Positions 8,553-16,902 of a DNA stretch of 64,000 nucleotides are shown in pieces (the stretch's first letter is position 1; the number at the start of each line of letters is the position of its first letter). The position numbers were made by a program, and so were the translations under genes. The notes under the pieces are model-generated. The model was given only the letters and a program-made list of their open reading frames with translations. It ran no database searches and was not told the DNA's origin. Source of the stretch: Bacteriovoracaceae bacterium (GTDB taxonomy: Bacteria > Bdellovibrionota > Bacteriovoracia > Bacteriovoracales > Bacteriovoracaceae); NCBI GenBank assembly GCA_016786485.1, contig JAEUWD010000029.1, forward strand, positions 1 to 64,000. Reading direction: 5' to 3'.

Positions 8553-9791
8553 ATGATAGTTTTATTTTTTTTATTTTTACCATTTGTTCATGCGCAAGAT
8601 GATTTGATACTCAATTCTATTTGGCATGAAATTAATCAACAATTACCAATCGAAAAACAGAAACAATATGAAAATTATTTAAAACTTAATGATGAAGTAA
8701 AAACGACTGAGGTAACTGAAGAAGTTGAAGTTAAGGTCGAAAAAAAATCAGTCGGCGCACAGAGAGTTGAAGAAATGAAGGCGCGAGTACGTGATGAGCT
8801 GAAAAATAAAAAAGCACTGCCCGTAAAGGAAAAGGGCTTAGAGAGTTGGGCGGCAAAACAAGAAGAGTTTCTCAGGTCACATCAGAAAAAAATTGATACG
8901 AATCTGAAAACTTGGCAGCAAAAATATGAAACGACCTTAAGAAAATGGAGTCAGGCGCACGAAGCATTTTTAAAAAGATTACCAGAATATAAAAAGGCCG
9001 CGTTTGATATTCCAATTGAAAAACAAACCCCAGTAGAAATTAAAAAAATCACCAGAACGCTGACTCAATTCATTCCAAAAACATATCATCTAGTTAATAG
9101 TGCTTTTACGATTCCCATTAAAGATCAAAAGCGTCGCGCTACTTGTAGTGCATTTGCTGGTGTGCGAGCAATTGAGATCACGTTGGCCCAACAAAATAAT
9201 CAACTCGATCTTTCTGAACAATATTTTTATTGGGCAAGTAAACCCAATTGTCGAAAAAATCAATGCAGTGAAAAGGGGTCTTGGGTTGGTTACGGTCTAG
9301 ATTATTCGAAGGAATACGCATTACCAACAGAATCACAGTGCCCGTATAATCAAGAAAACTTGAGCGGTAATGAAACGCAAATTCCGATGTCACTGACCTG
9401 TAAAACCGGTGAAGTTTTAGTTGTGGATTACTCGCATTTAGAAACGCTTGACCAAGCCATTGTGGCCTTAGATAAAAATCAGATCATCATTTTAGGCATA
9501 AAGCTTAAAGAAAATTTTTACACCACCAAAGGGATAGTGTTTCAGAATGCTAAAAATGCTCGAGATAAGGGTCTTGATTCTCATGCCAATGGTCACGCAC
9601 TTATACTTGAAGGTTATATTAAATTACCGCCGGAACTCAACGAGAGTGAAGGGAAGGTTTGTTTCTTAGCGGCCAACAGTTGGGGCGAAGGTTGGGGCAA
9701 GGGTGGCCATGCCTGCCTCAGTGAAAAATGGCTCACACAAAACCGTGGTAAAAATCCGATGGTGACGGTGACGAAGGTTCGGAAAAAGTAA
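8553..9791 (+). CDS. Secreted papain-like (C1 family) cysteine peptidase
   Basis: A 412-residue precursor. Residues 1-14 are a short signal peptide ending VHA, with cleavage before QDD. Residues about 40-165 are charged and helical (many Lys/Glu), resembling a coiled pro-region. From about 180 the peptidase follows: Cys198 in KRRATCSAFAG is the nucleophile (the usual papain CGSCWAF box is altered), His348 in NGHALI, and Asn375 in AANSWGEGWG. The triad order Cys-His-Asn and the NSWG box identify family C1. A good AGAGG ribosome site precedes the ATG. A secreted or periplasmic degradative role is inferred; in a predatory bacterium it could act on prey proteins. Substrate unknown. Confidence 0.8.
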   Translation: MIVLFFLFLPFVHAQDDLILNSIWHEINQQLPIEKQKQYENYLKLNDEVKTTEVTEEVEVKVEKKSVGAQRVEEMKARVRDELKNKKALPVKEKGLESWAAKQEEFLRSHQKKIDTNLKTWQQKYETTLRKWSQAHEAFLKRLPEYKKAAFDIPIEKQTPVEIKKITRTLTQFIPKTYHLVNSAFTIPIKDQKRRATCSAFAGVRAIEITLAQQNNQLDLSEQYFYWASKPNCRKNQCSEKGSWVGYGLDYSKEYALPTESQCPYNQENLSGNETQIPMSLTCKTGEVLVVDYSHLETLDQAIVALDKNQIIILGIKLKENFYTTKGIVFQNAKNARDKGLDSHANGHALILEGYIKLPPELNESEGKVCFLAANSWGEGWGKGGHACLSEKWLTQNRGKNPMVTVTKVRKK

Positions 9792-10005
9792 TTAAATCTT
9801 AGTCCTGTATTTCGTTGCAGACATAGTAAGCACAGGCTTTAAATTTATCCTGAGAATCAGAAGAGGATTTTGTAATGGATGGAAATGGTTTAAATCCATA
9901 TGATATTCATTTCTAACTACGATTTAAATTTCACTTAATATTTTAGTTCCTAGCTTACACAGGGGTTTTTTCGTGAACGCTGATTATATGAACAAAATTA
10001 TATTT

Positions 10006-10935
10006 TTAATTTTCGTTAGAGCATTGCCAGTCAGATCTCGATTTTTCAACGAGATTAGAACCAATACTTGTTTTACGAAACTCAAAAATCAACTCTCTTA
10101 TTTTCGAACCATCAGTTAGTGTAATACAATCCCAGAAATAGATTTTTACAAGCTCTTGATTGTAGGGTCTATACAAATCAAAACTAGCTCTTTTTGGATT
10201 GACACTGATGCCGTAAACACTTAATCGGTTTAGTGTGAAGTCCAAATTATTTCTATCATCAGCAAATATTACTTTTGCTTCAAGCTCTAACTTTTGTTTT
10301 TCTGAAAAAATAATTCTATTATTAACATTTATTTTATGTTCGTATTCATCAAAAAAATCTACCGAGTCACGAACGAAAATAGGAGTTGGTTCTTGAGGAA
10401 CAATCAAGGTACCTAACCCATTTATAAAGCCGGGTAAATGTAGGTCAAAACCATGGCAATCACTATTGCTCCAATCTAATCCATAAAAACTCGTCGTATC
10501 TTTCAACAATGAAAAACCCGAAGAGCATTCCCCGTTCAGAATATATTTCTTTGAAATAAGGTCTATAAAGTTATTTCTTACTCTATATCGTGCTTTTTCA
10601 ACATTAATTCCAACCAAATTCGCATCTTGATAAACTCCGACATAGACAGGATTAAAGGCAAAGACTCCGTTGTTTATATTTATTGAATTCAACTTTTGAA
10701 TGAATCGAATAGCTTGACCGCTAAGAGCATAACCGCCAGCGTCTGCCCAAGATAAATTATCAAATTCACTAGGCAAACCAAGTTTATGAGAATCTAAAAC
10801 TGGATTACCTAATTCGTCGCAATACAGGAGATGTCCTAAATTACGACTAATAAAACATTCATTTGACTCTGCTGCTAATGCAGACATAGTCAGCAGTATC
10901 GTTTTTAAAGTAGCTATTAGTAAATATTTTTTCAT
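10006..10935 (-). CDS. Exported protein of unknown function (309 aa)
   Basis: The protein opens with a Sec signal peptide (MKKYLL to about SALAA, residues 1-22) and the mature part starts ESNECF. At least five cysteines are spread through the mature chain, which suggests disulfides in the periplasm or outside. The rest looks beta-rich with no motif I recognise. AAGAGG precedes the ATG. It is the last of four minus-strand genes for exported proteins between 13310 and 10006. Its upstream region carries the same AATCC...CTTCGTTT box that precedes the next two genes, so it may be co-regulated with them. No function can be assigned. Confidence 0.6.
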   Translation of the reverse strand: MKKYLLIATLKTILLTMSALAAESNECFISRNLGHLLYCDELGNPVLDSHKLGLPSEFDNLSWADAGGYALSGQAIRFIQKLNSININNGVFAFNPVYVGVYQDANLVGINVEKARYRVRNNFIDLISKKYILNGECSSGFSLLKDTTSFYGLDWSNSDCHGFDLHLPGFINGLGTLIVPQEPTPIFVRDSVDFFDEYEHKINVNNRIIFSEKQKLELEAKVIFADDRNNLDFTLNRLSVYGISVNPKRASFDLYRPYNQELVKIYFWDCITLTDGSKIRELIFEFRKTSIGSNLVEKSRSDWQCSNEN

Positions 10936-10973
10936 AAACCTCTTCTTAATATCACATTATCAACTAATCTTGC

Positions 10974-11028
10974 AATCCAATCGCTGTTTATATTTTCTTC
11001 GTTTAAGTGAACAAGACTAATTTGTTCA
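10974..11028 (-). promoter_or_regulatory. Shared upstream box, copy 3, with adjoining inverted repeat
   Basis: At 10974-11005 the plus strand reads AATCCAATCGCTGTTTATAT followed by TTTCTTCGTTTA, matching the element before the next two genes with a few changes. Beside it, at 11008-11028, is a perfect inverted repeat (TGAACAA, 7-base spacer, TTGTTCA). The box ends 39 bases before the start codon of the gene at 10935, similar to the 32 and 36 bases in the other copies. It looks like a promoter with an operator or a 5' leader, not a terminator, because no T-run follows on the minus strand. Confidence 0.5.
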
Positions 11029-11067
11029 ATATTTCTTTGTATTAAAATTCAAATCCTGTTTAGCAAA

Positions 11068-11439
11068 CTAGTGTTTTGTGTTCACATCAATAATCTCGCC
11101 AGTAAGGCCCATATATTGCCTAACTTTTATTTGGAGCGGTATTTCTGCTGAATTCTTTATAAGATTTATTAATTCTTCACATTTTTCGTTATCTTCTATT
11201 TTAGCTGAAAGAATGTTTGTGTTTGGAATTTTGTTAGTACTTCTTATGCTTAACTCTCCACCATCCCATGAACAATGTATTGAACCTTTGATACCTGTCG
11301 AAGTTGTAAACTTGCTATACGTTTCATCCGGATGGCTTTTGGCATCAATCCCAGAACGAAACTCCAGCGTGTAAGATCTATCATATGCTAGAGCTGAAAT
11401 ACTTCCAATTGCCAATAATCCAATCAATATTTTTTTCAT
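11068..11439 (-). CDS. Small exported protein of unknown function (123 aa)
   Basis: Residues 1-18 (MKKILIGLL...SALA) form a signal peptide and the mature protein starts at YDRSYTL. The mature region of about 105 residues is polar, with two cysteines (one in SIHCSWDGG, one in NEKCEEL) that could pair. Nothing in it matches a family I know. It is preceded by copy 1 of the 75-bp element and lies in a run of four exported-protein genes on the minus strand. AGGAATTATT before the ATG gives a ribosome site. Confidence 0.55.
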   Translation of the reverse strand: MKKILIGLLAIGSISALAYDRSYTLEFRSGIDAKSHPDETYSKFTTSTGIKGSIHCSWDGGELSIRSTNKIPNTNILSAKIEDNEKCEELINLIKNSAEIPLQIKVRQYMGLTGEIIDVNTKH

Positions 11440-11461
11440 AATAATTCCTGTTTGTTTAAGT

Positions 11462-11536
11462 AATGGTTTTAATCCATTCGCTTTTTATATTTTCTTCGTT
11501 TTTACGCTAACGTAAGCTCTACAGAAAAGCTCCAGT
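11462..11536 (-). repeat. 75-bp intergenic repeat, copy 1 (candidate promoter/leader)
   Basis: This 75-base stretch is nearly identical (one mismatch by eye) to 11863-11937. It contains the box AATCCATTCGCTTTTTATAT continuing TTTCTTCG, then the inverted repeat TTACG-CTAA-CGTAA, then two direct copies of AAGCTC 13 bases apart. It fills the gap between the stop of the 97-residue gene (11543) and the start of the 123-residue gene (11439). Read on the minus strand the inverted repeat comes first, then the A/T-rich box, then 32 bases to the start codon, an order suited to operator plus promoter. Confidence 0.7.
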
Positions 11537-11542
11537 CGACTT

Positions 11543-11836
11543 TTACCTAAGGGGTATGATTTTCAAATACTCCGACATCGGATCATCATTATGATTTTTG
11601 ATTTCAATAACTTGACCAGTGCTTTCGTTTACGACAAAGTATTTATCCACAATTTTCACTATATTGTTCGAAATAACTTTTAAAAATGGCGACATTGACT
11701 CTCCATTGCTGTTTTTGACTTCGCTGATTCTGCCATTTTTAGAATTTACTACATAATAAGTGCTATCAATCTTCACGAAATCTGCGCGAGCTGATGAAGC
11801 AGCTAATCCAAGCAAAACTATTGTAATTTTTTTCAT
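11543..11836 (-). CDS. Small exported protein made of two tandem repeats (97 aa)
   Basis: After a signal peptide (residues 1-18, ending SARA) the mature protein is almost entirely an internal duplication: residues about 20-55 (FVKIDSTYYVVN...FLKVIS) align with 59-95 (IVKIVDKYFVVN...YLKIIP) with a period of about 39 residues. Each unit holds a VVN-S/E-x-x-G turn and a KN-x-N/D acidic turn, so each may be a small beta-hairpin unit. No cysteines. The gene has its own upstream copy of the 75-bp element. Function unknown; the repeated unit could be a carbohydrate- or protein-binding blade, but that is a guess. Confidence 0.6.
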   Translation of the reverse strand: MKKITIVLLGLAASSARADFVKIDSTYYVVNSKNGRISEVKNSNGESMSPFLKVISNNIVKIVDKYFVVNESTGQVIEIKNHNDDPMSEYLKIIPLR

Positions 11837-11862
11837 ACTTTTTTCCTTCCGTTCATTTAGCC

Positions 11863-11937
11863 AATGATTTTAATCCATTCGCTTTTTATATTTTCTTCGT
11901 TTTTACGCTAACGTAAGCTCTACAGAAAAGCTCCAGT
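11863..11937 (-). repeat. 75-bp intergenic repeat, copy 2 (candidate promoter/leader)
   Basis: Near-identical partner of 11462-11536. It begins 5 bases past the stop of the 455-residue gene (11943) and ends 26 bases before the start of the 97-residue gene (11836); its core box ends 36 bases before that start codon. The near-identity over the non-coding element, while the flanking genes are unrelated, points either to recent duplication or to conserved regulatory function. Confidence 0.7.
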
Positions 11938-11942
11938 GTTTA

Positions 11943-13310
11943 TTAAACTTCCTTAGCTTTTTTCTTTTCTTGTCTCTTTAAGTTGCGGGCCTTAATCGAA
12001 TCTCTAAACTTTATTCCTGTTCCTTTTCCACTTAAGTAAGATTTACCAATCTTTCTCACGCCACGGTTAAGGACATATCCACAGACTTCAAGATCTTCTT
12101 CGCTCATTTCCGCATTTTCTTGTTTCTTCAAACAGTCCTTAGCGATGAAATAGGTAGCAACGTCCACACCGATAGTGGCAGCAAAGCCTATCCAGCCAGC
12201 ACCTTTGGCCACGCCCAAGATACCTAAAATTTTAGCAAAAACGGCTGAGCTTAAGGCAATTTGACCAATTCCAATAACAGCACCTTCAGCGATATATTTC
12301 TTTTCATCGATGGCACTTTCTTCATCATCAGAACCTGACTGAGTCGTAATAATTCCTGCTTCACGTAGCTCTTCTAGACCAATTTCATCACTGAAAGTCG
12401 CGATATCGATCAATTTATCAATCTGCTCTTGTGTCAGTGCACCGATTTCAGCTTTTACCCCTTGAAAGTGTGGGTTGTTGTTGATGAATTCTGCCGAGAT
12501 TTCACCTTCAGCTTCTAATTTAACGAGAATTTCAGCGCCTAACTTTTCCAAGTCAGCTTCATATTTGGTCGTAAATTCTTTTTCAGCAAGATCAGATACT
12601 AACGTTTCGATTTCTTCTAAATTGCTATTTAATGACTTATTTTGATTCATCAACATGAAGGCATTAAGTTCATTTCGATTACGATTTAAAAATAATAGTG
12701 AAGTGCGCTCAGTTGCAGTCATCTTGTTATCAAATGTACCGGTAACAAGGCCAGTCACATAAGCAATCGGACGTGTGGTCGCTGTCGTTATAAATGCTGC
12801 AGATTTTTTTGAAGCATTAACAACTGTTGGACCAAATTTCTTTTTTTCACTTTTATTGGTATTTTCTTCAGACTTTGCCGTAATTCCTGCAAGAGTTAAA
12901 GAGTGAACAGTATTTTGATTTTTAAAAACTTTAACAACTTCTTTTTTATAAGAAAATTCATTAACGACTTCTTTGCTATCATCGATGAGTTTTTTAATAG
13001 TTTCATAATTAAGTGTTTCTAATTGTTCTTTATTAATTTTTTTATCTTTATTGATGATATCAACACGGTTATATATCTTAACACCTGCAATAATTTTACC
13101 TGTTAAGACAACTTGAACTTCTTCATCTGTGTCTGTCGTTTTTATATTTTTAACAAGGTAGATATTGCTCTTTTGACGAACAAGAGCACCTTGGTCACCC
13201 AATTCTTCAACACTGCTAATACTTCGCGCGTTGGTGAGATTGGTTTGACTGTAGCTTGCCAAAAATGTGGTTAAATAGAACCCTAAAACTAATAAACTGA
13301 TTGTCTTCAT
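11943..13310 (-). CDS. Exported protein with C-terminal hydrophobic Gly/Ala-rich segment (455 aa)
   Basis: The start is the ATG at 13310, because AAGGAGAGG sits just before it and a signal peptide follows (MKTISLLVLGF to about SYSQ); the longer in-frame version from 13370 lacks these. The body is helical and charged (Lys/Glu-rich), with no recognised domain. Near the C-terminus a roughly 55-residue hydrophobic stretch rich in Gly, Ala and Ile (from EGAVIGIGQ to YFIAKD) could form a membrane hairpin, followed by a basic tail with many Arg/Lys. The layout resembles pore-forming or membrane-inserting exported proteins, but this is structural analogy only. It is the first of four exported-protein genes. 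Confidence 0.6.
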   Translation of the reverse strand: MKTISLLVLGFYLTTFLASYSQTNLTNARSISSVEELGDQGALVRQKSNIYLVKNIKTTDTDEEVQVVLTGKIIAGVKIYNRVDIINKDKKINKEQLETLNYETIKKLIDDSKEVVNEFSYKKEVVKVFKNQNTVHSLTLAGITAKSEENTNKSEKKKFGPTVVNASKKSAAFITTATTRPIAYVTGLVTGTFDNKMTATERTSLLFLNRNRNELNAFMLMNQNKSLNSNLEEIETLVSDLAEKEFTTKYEADLEKLGAEILVKLEAEGEISAEFINNNPHFQGVKAEIGALTQEQIDKLIDIATFSDEIGLEELREAGIITTQSGSDDEESAIDEKKYIAEGAVIGIGQIALSSAVFAKILGILGVAKGAGWIGFAATIGVDVATYFIAKDCLKKQENAEMSEEDLEVCGYVLNRGVRKIGKSYLSGKGTGIKFRDSIKARNLKRQEKKKAKEV

Positions 13311-13404
13311 AATAAACCTCTCCTTAAATCCGTAAATCGAATGTTTGGGATAGGCTAGCGCATTGCGCATTTTATGCTAGCTAGCTTGAAATCTCTATAG
13401 GGGG

Positions 13405-13428
13405 GTGTCTAGAAGTTGGACACTTTTT
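13405..13428. other. Inverted repeat next to the nfu stop codon
   Basis: GTGTC (13405-13409) and GACAC (13419-13423) form a short hairpin whose T-run lies on the plus strand, where no gene ends. On the minus strand, in the sense of the nfu transcript, it is followed by C residues instead of T. It is therefore a weak case for a terminator and may instead be part of the regulatory region of the 13310 gene, which also holds GCTAGCTAGC at 13376-13385. Confidence 0.3.
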
Positions 13429-13996
13429 AGTATTCAGGTGCAATATAAACTTGAATCTCTGGATTAAACTGATCTTTTAAAATCCCCGTTATCGCTTGTA
13501 GAGTCCCAGCCGGTGAGCTTGGACAAGTCCCACATGCTCCTTGGTATTTCACCACCAGTACATTGTCTTTATAATCAACCACTTGAATATCACCACCATC
13601 ACCTTGTAGACCGGGACGAATGCTTTTATCGAGAATACTTTCAATGTTTTGAATTTCAGGTGAAAGGTGATCACGGTTTTGGGTTTCGGCCACCGCGACG
13701 GGGTCTAGAAAATCAGGATCATGACTGTCCATACTATCTTCAATAGTTTTAACGATCTGTGGTTCGAGTTCTTCCCAGTTGGCAAAATTAAACTTACTAA
13801 CAGTGATAACATTTTGATAAAAAAGTAATTGATCAACTCCGCGCAGATCAAAAAGCTTTTTTGCCATGGGGTTGTGTTCGCATTCATTTAATGTTTTATA
13901 AGTCGACTTCCCATCAGTTTTGATAATCTTTTCTAAAATGAACTTCAATGCATTTGGATTGGGGGTAGGTTGAATAAAAATTTCAAATTCACTCAT
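13427..13996 (-). CDS. Fe-S cluster scaffold protein, Nfu/NifU-like
   Basis: A 189-residue Nfu protein. The N-terminal Nfu_N domain (residues about 5-95) opens with the family hallmark QPTPNPNALKF. The C-terminal NifU domain (about 115-185) has GDGGDIQVV and the cluster-binding Cys155-x2-Cys158 in GACGTCPSSPAGTL. Nfu proteins carry assembled 4Fe-4S clusters to target enzymes. The gene is last in the suf operon, 7 bases after the sufS stop, so it should be made together with the assembly machinery under Rrf2 control. The two-domain form is the same build as mitochondrial NFU1. Confidence 0.9.
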   Translation of the reverse strand: MSEFEIFIQPTPNPNALKFILEKIIKTDGKSTYKTLNECEHNPMAKKLFDLRGVDQLLFYQNVITVSKFNFANWEELEPQIVKTIEDSMDSHDPDFLDPVAVAETQNRDHLSPEIQNIESILDKSIRPGLQGDGGDIQVVDYKDNVLVVKYQGACGTCPSSPAGTLQAITGILKDQFNPEIQVYIAPEY

Positions 13997-14003
13997 AATT
14001 GCC

Positions 14004-15221
14004 TCAGCTTAATATTTTTATGGCCTTAGTTATTGCCTGAATCAGAAGATCAATGTCTTGTTTGGTGTTATAAATTCCAAGTGACGCTCGTACCGTGGCG
14101 GTGACATTCATTCGCTTCATTAAAGGTTGTGTACAGTGGTGACCCGTTCTTAGGGCCACACCTTCTTTATCTGTGATGCTCGCTATATCGTGTGGGTGTA
14201 AGCCTTTGACCACGAAAGAGAGAATACAGCTTTTTTCGACGGCCGTTCCAATTAATCGCACGCCAGGGATATCTTGGAGCTTGGCCGTGCCATAAGTTAA
14301 AATAGATTTTTCATATTCCATCAGGTCAGCAAACTTTAAACTCGTTAAAAATTTAATCGCCTCACCTAAACCAATCACCGAAGCAATAGCAGGAGTACCA
14401 GCTTCAAATTTAAAAGGAAGGGCGTTGTAAGTCGTTTTTTCAATGGTTACGACATCAATCATATCTCCGCCACCTTGATAAGGCGGCATTTGTTCCAGCA
14501 ATGCCTCTTTACCGTAAAGAATTCCAGCGGCGGTTGGACCAAACATCTTATGAGATGAGAAAGCGAGAAAATCACAATCAAGATCTTGCACGTCAACTGG
14601 TCGGTGAGCAATTGCTTGGGCCGCATCCACCATAAACTTCGCACCTACATGATGCGCGAGCTTAATCATTTCTTTGACCGGATTAACTGTTCCTAGAGCA
14701 TTGGAGATATAGGCAACTGAAACAAATTTCGTTTTTGGTCCTAGTAATTTTTTATATTCTTCCATGATAACGTCACCATTATCATCGATAGGAATAGCTC
14801 TGACTTTGGCGCCAATAGCTTCCGCGGCCAATTGCCAAGGTACAATATTTGAGTGATGTTCCATTTGAGTGATCAGAATTTCATCGCCGTTGTTTAAAAA
14901 ATTTCGCACGTAAGACGCCGCCACGAGATTAATTGATTCTGTCGTGCCTTTAGTGAAGATAACTTCTTGGCGTGTTTTAGCATTAATTAACTTCTGAACT
15001 TGATCGCGTGTGCCTTCATAGAGATCAGTATTAAGTTCACTTAAAAAATGCAGACCGCGATGAACATTGGCCGTCGTTTGCGCGTAATACTTGTTAACAC
15101 TATCAATAACATTTTGTGGTTTAAGTGTCGTCGCCGCACTGTCGAGATAAACTAATGTCTTATCATAGACTTTGGTTTTTAAAACCGGAAATTGATTTCG
15201 TAATTCGTTATGGTTTATCAT
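14004..15221 (-). CDS. sufS: Cysteine desulfurase SufS
   Basis: A PLP enzyme of 405 residues that takes sulfur from cysteine and passes it as a persulfide to the SufBCD scaffold. The PLP lysine is Lys225 in SSHKMFGP and the active-site cysteine is Cys363 in RTGHHCTQPLM; these correspond to Lys226 and Cys364 of E. coli SufS. Other family blocks are EHHSNIVPWQ and the YQGGGDMI loop. The ATG overlaps the TGA of sufD (15218-15221). SufS normally needs a sulfur acceptor (SufE or SufU); neither is seen in this operon or elsewhere in the window, so it must lie elsewhere or the Nfu protein fills a related role. Confidence 0.95.
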   Translation of the reverse strand: MINHNELRNQFPVLKTKVYDKTLVYLDSAATTLKPQNVIDSVNKYYAQTTANVHRGLHFLSELNTDLYEGTRDQVQKLINAKTRQEVIFTKGTTESINLVAASYVRNFLNNGDEILITQMEHHSNIVPWQLAAEAIGAKVRAIPIDDNGDVIMEEYKKLLGPKTKFVSVAYISNALGTVNPVKEMIKLAHHVGAKFMVDAAQAIAHRPVDVQDLDCDFLAFSSHKMFGPTAAGILYGKEALLEQMPPYQGGGDMIDVVTIEKTTYNALPFKFEAGTPAIASVIGLGEAIKFLTSLKFADLMEYEKSILTYGTAKLQDIPGVRLIGTAVEKSCILSFVVKGLHPHDIASITDKEGVALRTGHHCTQPLMKRMNVTATVRASLGIYNTKQDIDLLIQAITKAIKILS

Positions 15222-16141
15222 AAATGAGTTCTCGATAATGGAGTCAGAATTTTTAGCAAATCAGCATCCGTGATTTTATTAATAATTTCTGAAGAATAAC
15301 CGCTTAAGAGCATTTCTTGTGCTTGCTGTTTCGGTATTCCTCGTGCTTCCAGATAAAAAAGTTCTTCTTGATTGAGTTGACCTGTGGTTGAACCGTGTGA
15401 GCATTTCACATCATCGGCGAAAATCTCAAGTTGCGGTAAGCTTAGGACGTGGGATTTTTTAGCGAGTAATAGGTTTTTATTCATGAGCGCCGAATCGGAT
15501 TTCTGTGCTACTTTAGCGATGTAGATTTTTCCGGTAAAATGCGCGCGACTTTCGTTATCCACCATGGTTTTATATTTCTGCTGACTCGTCGTTTCAGGTG
15601 CTAAGTGATTGACCTGAATAATATGCTCTGAACGTTCTTGATTTTTTAAACGAATAAGCCCATCAATTTGATTGTTCGCATGGGGACCTTTGAGTTCAAT
15701 CGTTTCTTCGACACGAATATCATTCCCACCCATATCTAACAGAACACTTTGGTATTGGCCCTGCTCAAAAACTTCAACATGGGCCTTATGATTTTTTTTA
15801 CCTTGGTAAGGAGCGATGACTTGATGATGGGTAAGTTTAGCACCATTTTCAACTAGGATTTGGGTTAAGCTATGGTGTTCAGAATGATGGTCAATCGAGA
15901 AGTGAATTTCATTAATAATTGCCTTACAACCACTGCGTACCACCACACTCACGGCCATTTCGTGAATCTGGCTTTCTTGATTAAAATGCAAAAGGTTAAT
16001 GGCATCTGTTCGGCTTTGTTTAATTTCTAAATCTTGCAGTTTGAGATCAGACATCTCAGGCGAATAATCGCCATTAAAAAACACCACTTTGTTTTTTAAT
16101 TCAAATAAATATTCTGGTAGCTCTTGAAACATCATTCTCAT
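15218..16141 (-). CDS. sufD: Fe-S assembly scaffold subunit SufD
   Basis: SufD pairs with SufB on the SufC ATPase to build Fe-S clusters. The protein is 307 residues, shorter than E. coli SufD (about 420), with the N-terminal helical part largely missing. The shared beta-helix core ends with the SufB/D signature CSHGSTTGQLNQEELFYLEARG, followed by the helical end LLSGYSSEII. It overlaps sufC by ATGA (16138-16141) and sufS by the same device. Because the N-terminus is short, the start was checked: no earlier in-frame ATG fits between here and sufC. Confidence 0.88.
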   Translation of the reverse strand: MRMMFQELPEYLFELKNKVVFFNGDYSPEMSDLKLQDLEIKQSRTDAINLLHFNQESQIHEMAVSVVVRSGCKAIINEIHFSIDHHSEHHSLTQILVENGAKLTHHQVIAPYQGKKNHKAHVEVFEQGQYQSVLLDMGGNDIRVEETIELKGPHANNQIDGLIRLKNQERSEHIIQVNHLAPETTSQQKYKTMVDNESRAHFTGKIYIAKVAQKSDSALMNKNLLLAKKSHVLSLPQLEIFADDVKCSHGSTTGQLNQEELFYLEARGIPKQQAQEMLLSGYSSEIINKITDADLLKILTPLSRTHL

Positions 16142-16893
16142 TGTTTAGTTATCCAGTCATAGCCTTTTTCTTCAACTTCTAAGGCCAAGTTTTTATCACC
16201 CGATTTCACGATTTTTCCTTGATAGAGAATATGCACAAAATCCGGTTGAATATAATTGAGTAAACGCTGATAGTGAGTAACCAAGATCGTCGCATTACGC
16301 TTTGATTTAAGCGTGTTCACCCCTTGAGCAACAATTCGAAGGGCATCCACGTCTAAACCCGAATCCGTTTCATCTAAAAGCGAAAGGCGAGGGTTTAAAA
16401 CCATCATCTGCAGAATTTCATTTTTCTTTTTTTCACCACCGGAAAAACCTTCGTTAACAGAACGCTCTAAGAATGACTCGTTCATATCCAGTGACATCAA
16501 TTTAGGCTTTAAATATTTACGAAATTCTTCTTCCTTCATGGTCTCAACACCTTGAGCTTCACAAAGTTCGTTAAAGGCCGTCATTAAAAATGAAATATTG
16601 CTCACGCCTGGAATTTCTACCGGATATTGAAAACCTAAGAAAATACCTTCTTTAGCGCGCTGACTTGGTTCGAGTTCATCAATGGATTTATATTTACCGT
16701 TAATTTGATAAAGCACTTCGCCTTCAGTTTTTTCGTAAGCCGGGTGGCCTGCTAAAATTTTTGAGAGCGTGCTTTTGCCTGAACCGTTAGGTCCCATAAT
16801 GGCATGCACTTCACCAGCGTTAACTTTTAGATTGATCCCACGTAAAATTTCTTTATCGTCAATTTTAGCGTGGAGATTTTTAATTTCTAACAT
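16138..16893 (-). CDS. sufC: Fe-S assembly ATPase SufC
   Basis: A 251-residue ABC-type ATPase that drives the SufBCD scaffold. The Walker A is GPNGSGKST (residues about 35-43), the ABC signature is FSGGEKKKNEIL, in the Suf-specific form, and Walker B runs LSLLDETDSGLD. The H-loop histidine is in LVTHYQRLL. It is cytoplasmic and has no membrane domain. The gene begins 9 bases after the sufB stop and overlaps sufD by 4 bases. Confidence 0.95.
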   Translation of the reverse strand: MLEIKNLHAKIDDKEILRGINLKVNAGEVHAIMGPNGSGKSTLSKILAGHPAYEKTEGEVLYQINGKYKSIDELEPSQRAKEGIFLGFQYPVEIPGVSNISFLMTAFNELCEAQGVETMKEEEFRKYLKPKLMSLDMNESFLERSVNEGFSGGEKKKNEILQMMVLNPRLSLLDETDSGLDVDALRIVAQGVNTLKSKRNATILVTHYQRLLNYIQPDFVHILYQGKIVKSGDKNLALEVEEKGYDWITKQ

Positions 16894-16902
16894 ACAAATC
16901 CT

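Noticed and set aside
9875-9916. 14-codon reading frame after the cysteine peptidase
   Set aside because: AGAGG precedes an ATG, but 13 residues without pattern and no partner; most likely chance. Nothing else is seen in the 214-base gap at 9792-10005.
11462-11937. 75-bp repeats as integron attC sites between small ORF cassettes
   Set aside because: They lie just after ORF stops as attC sites do, and contain GTTAGCG-like bases, but the ends are not inverted repeats of each other, no RYYYAAC/GTTRRRY pair sits at the termini, and no integrase is present.
13311-13370. 20-residue longer N-terminus of the 455-residue protein
   Set aside because: The extension would bury the strong AAGGAGAGG site and place charged residues before the signal peptide.
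13405-13428. Hairpin as terminator of the suf operon
   Set aside because: The T-run is on the wrong strand for the suf transcript, where the stem is followed by C residues; no plus-strand gene ends here.
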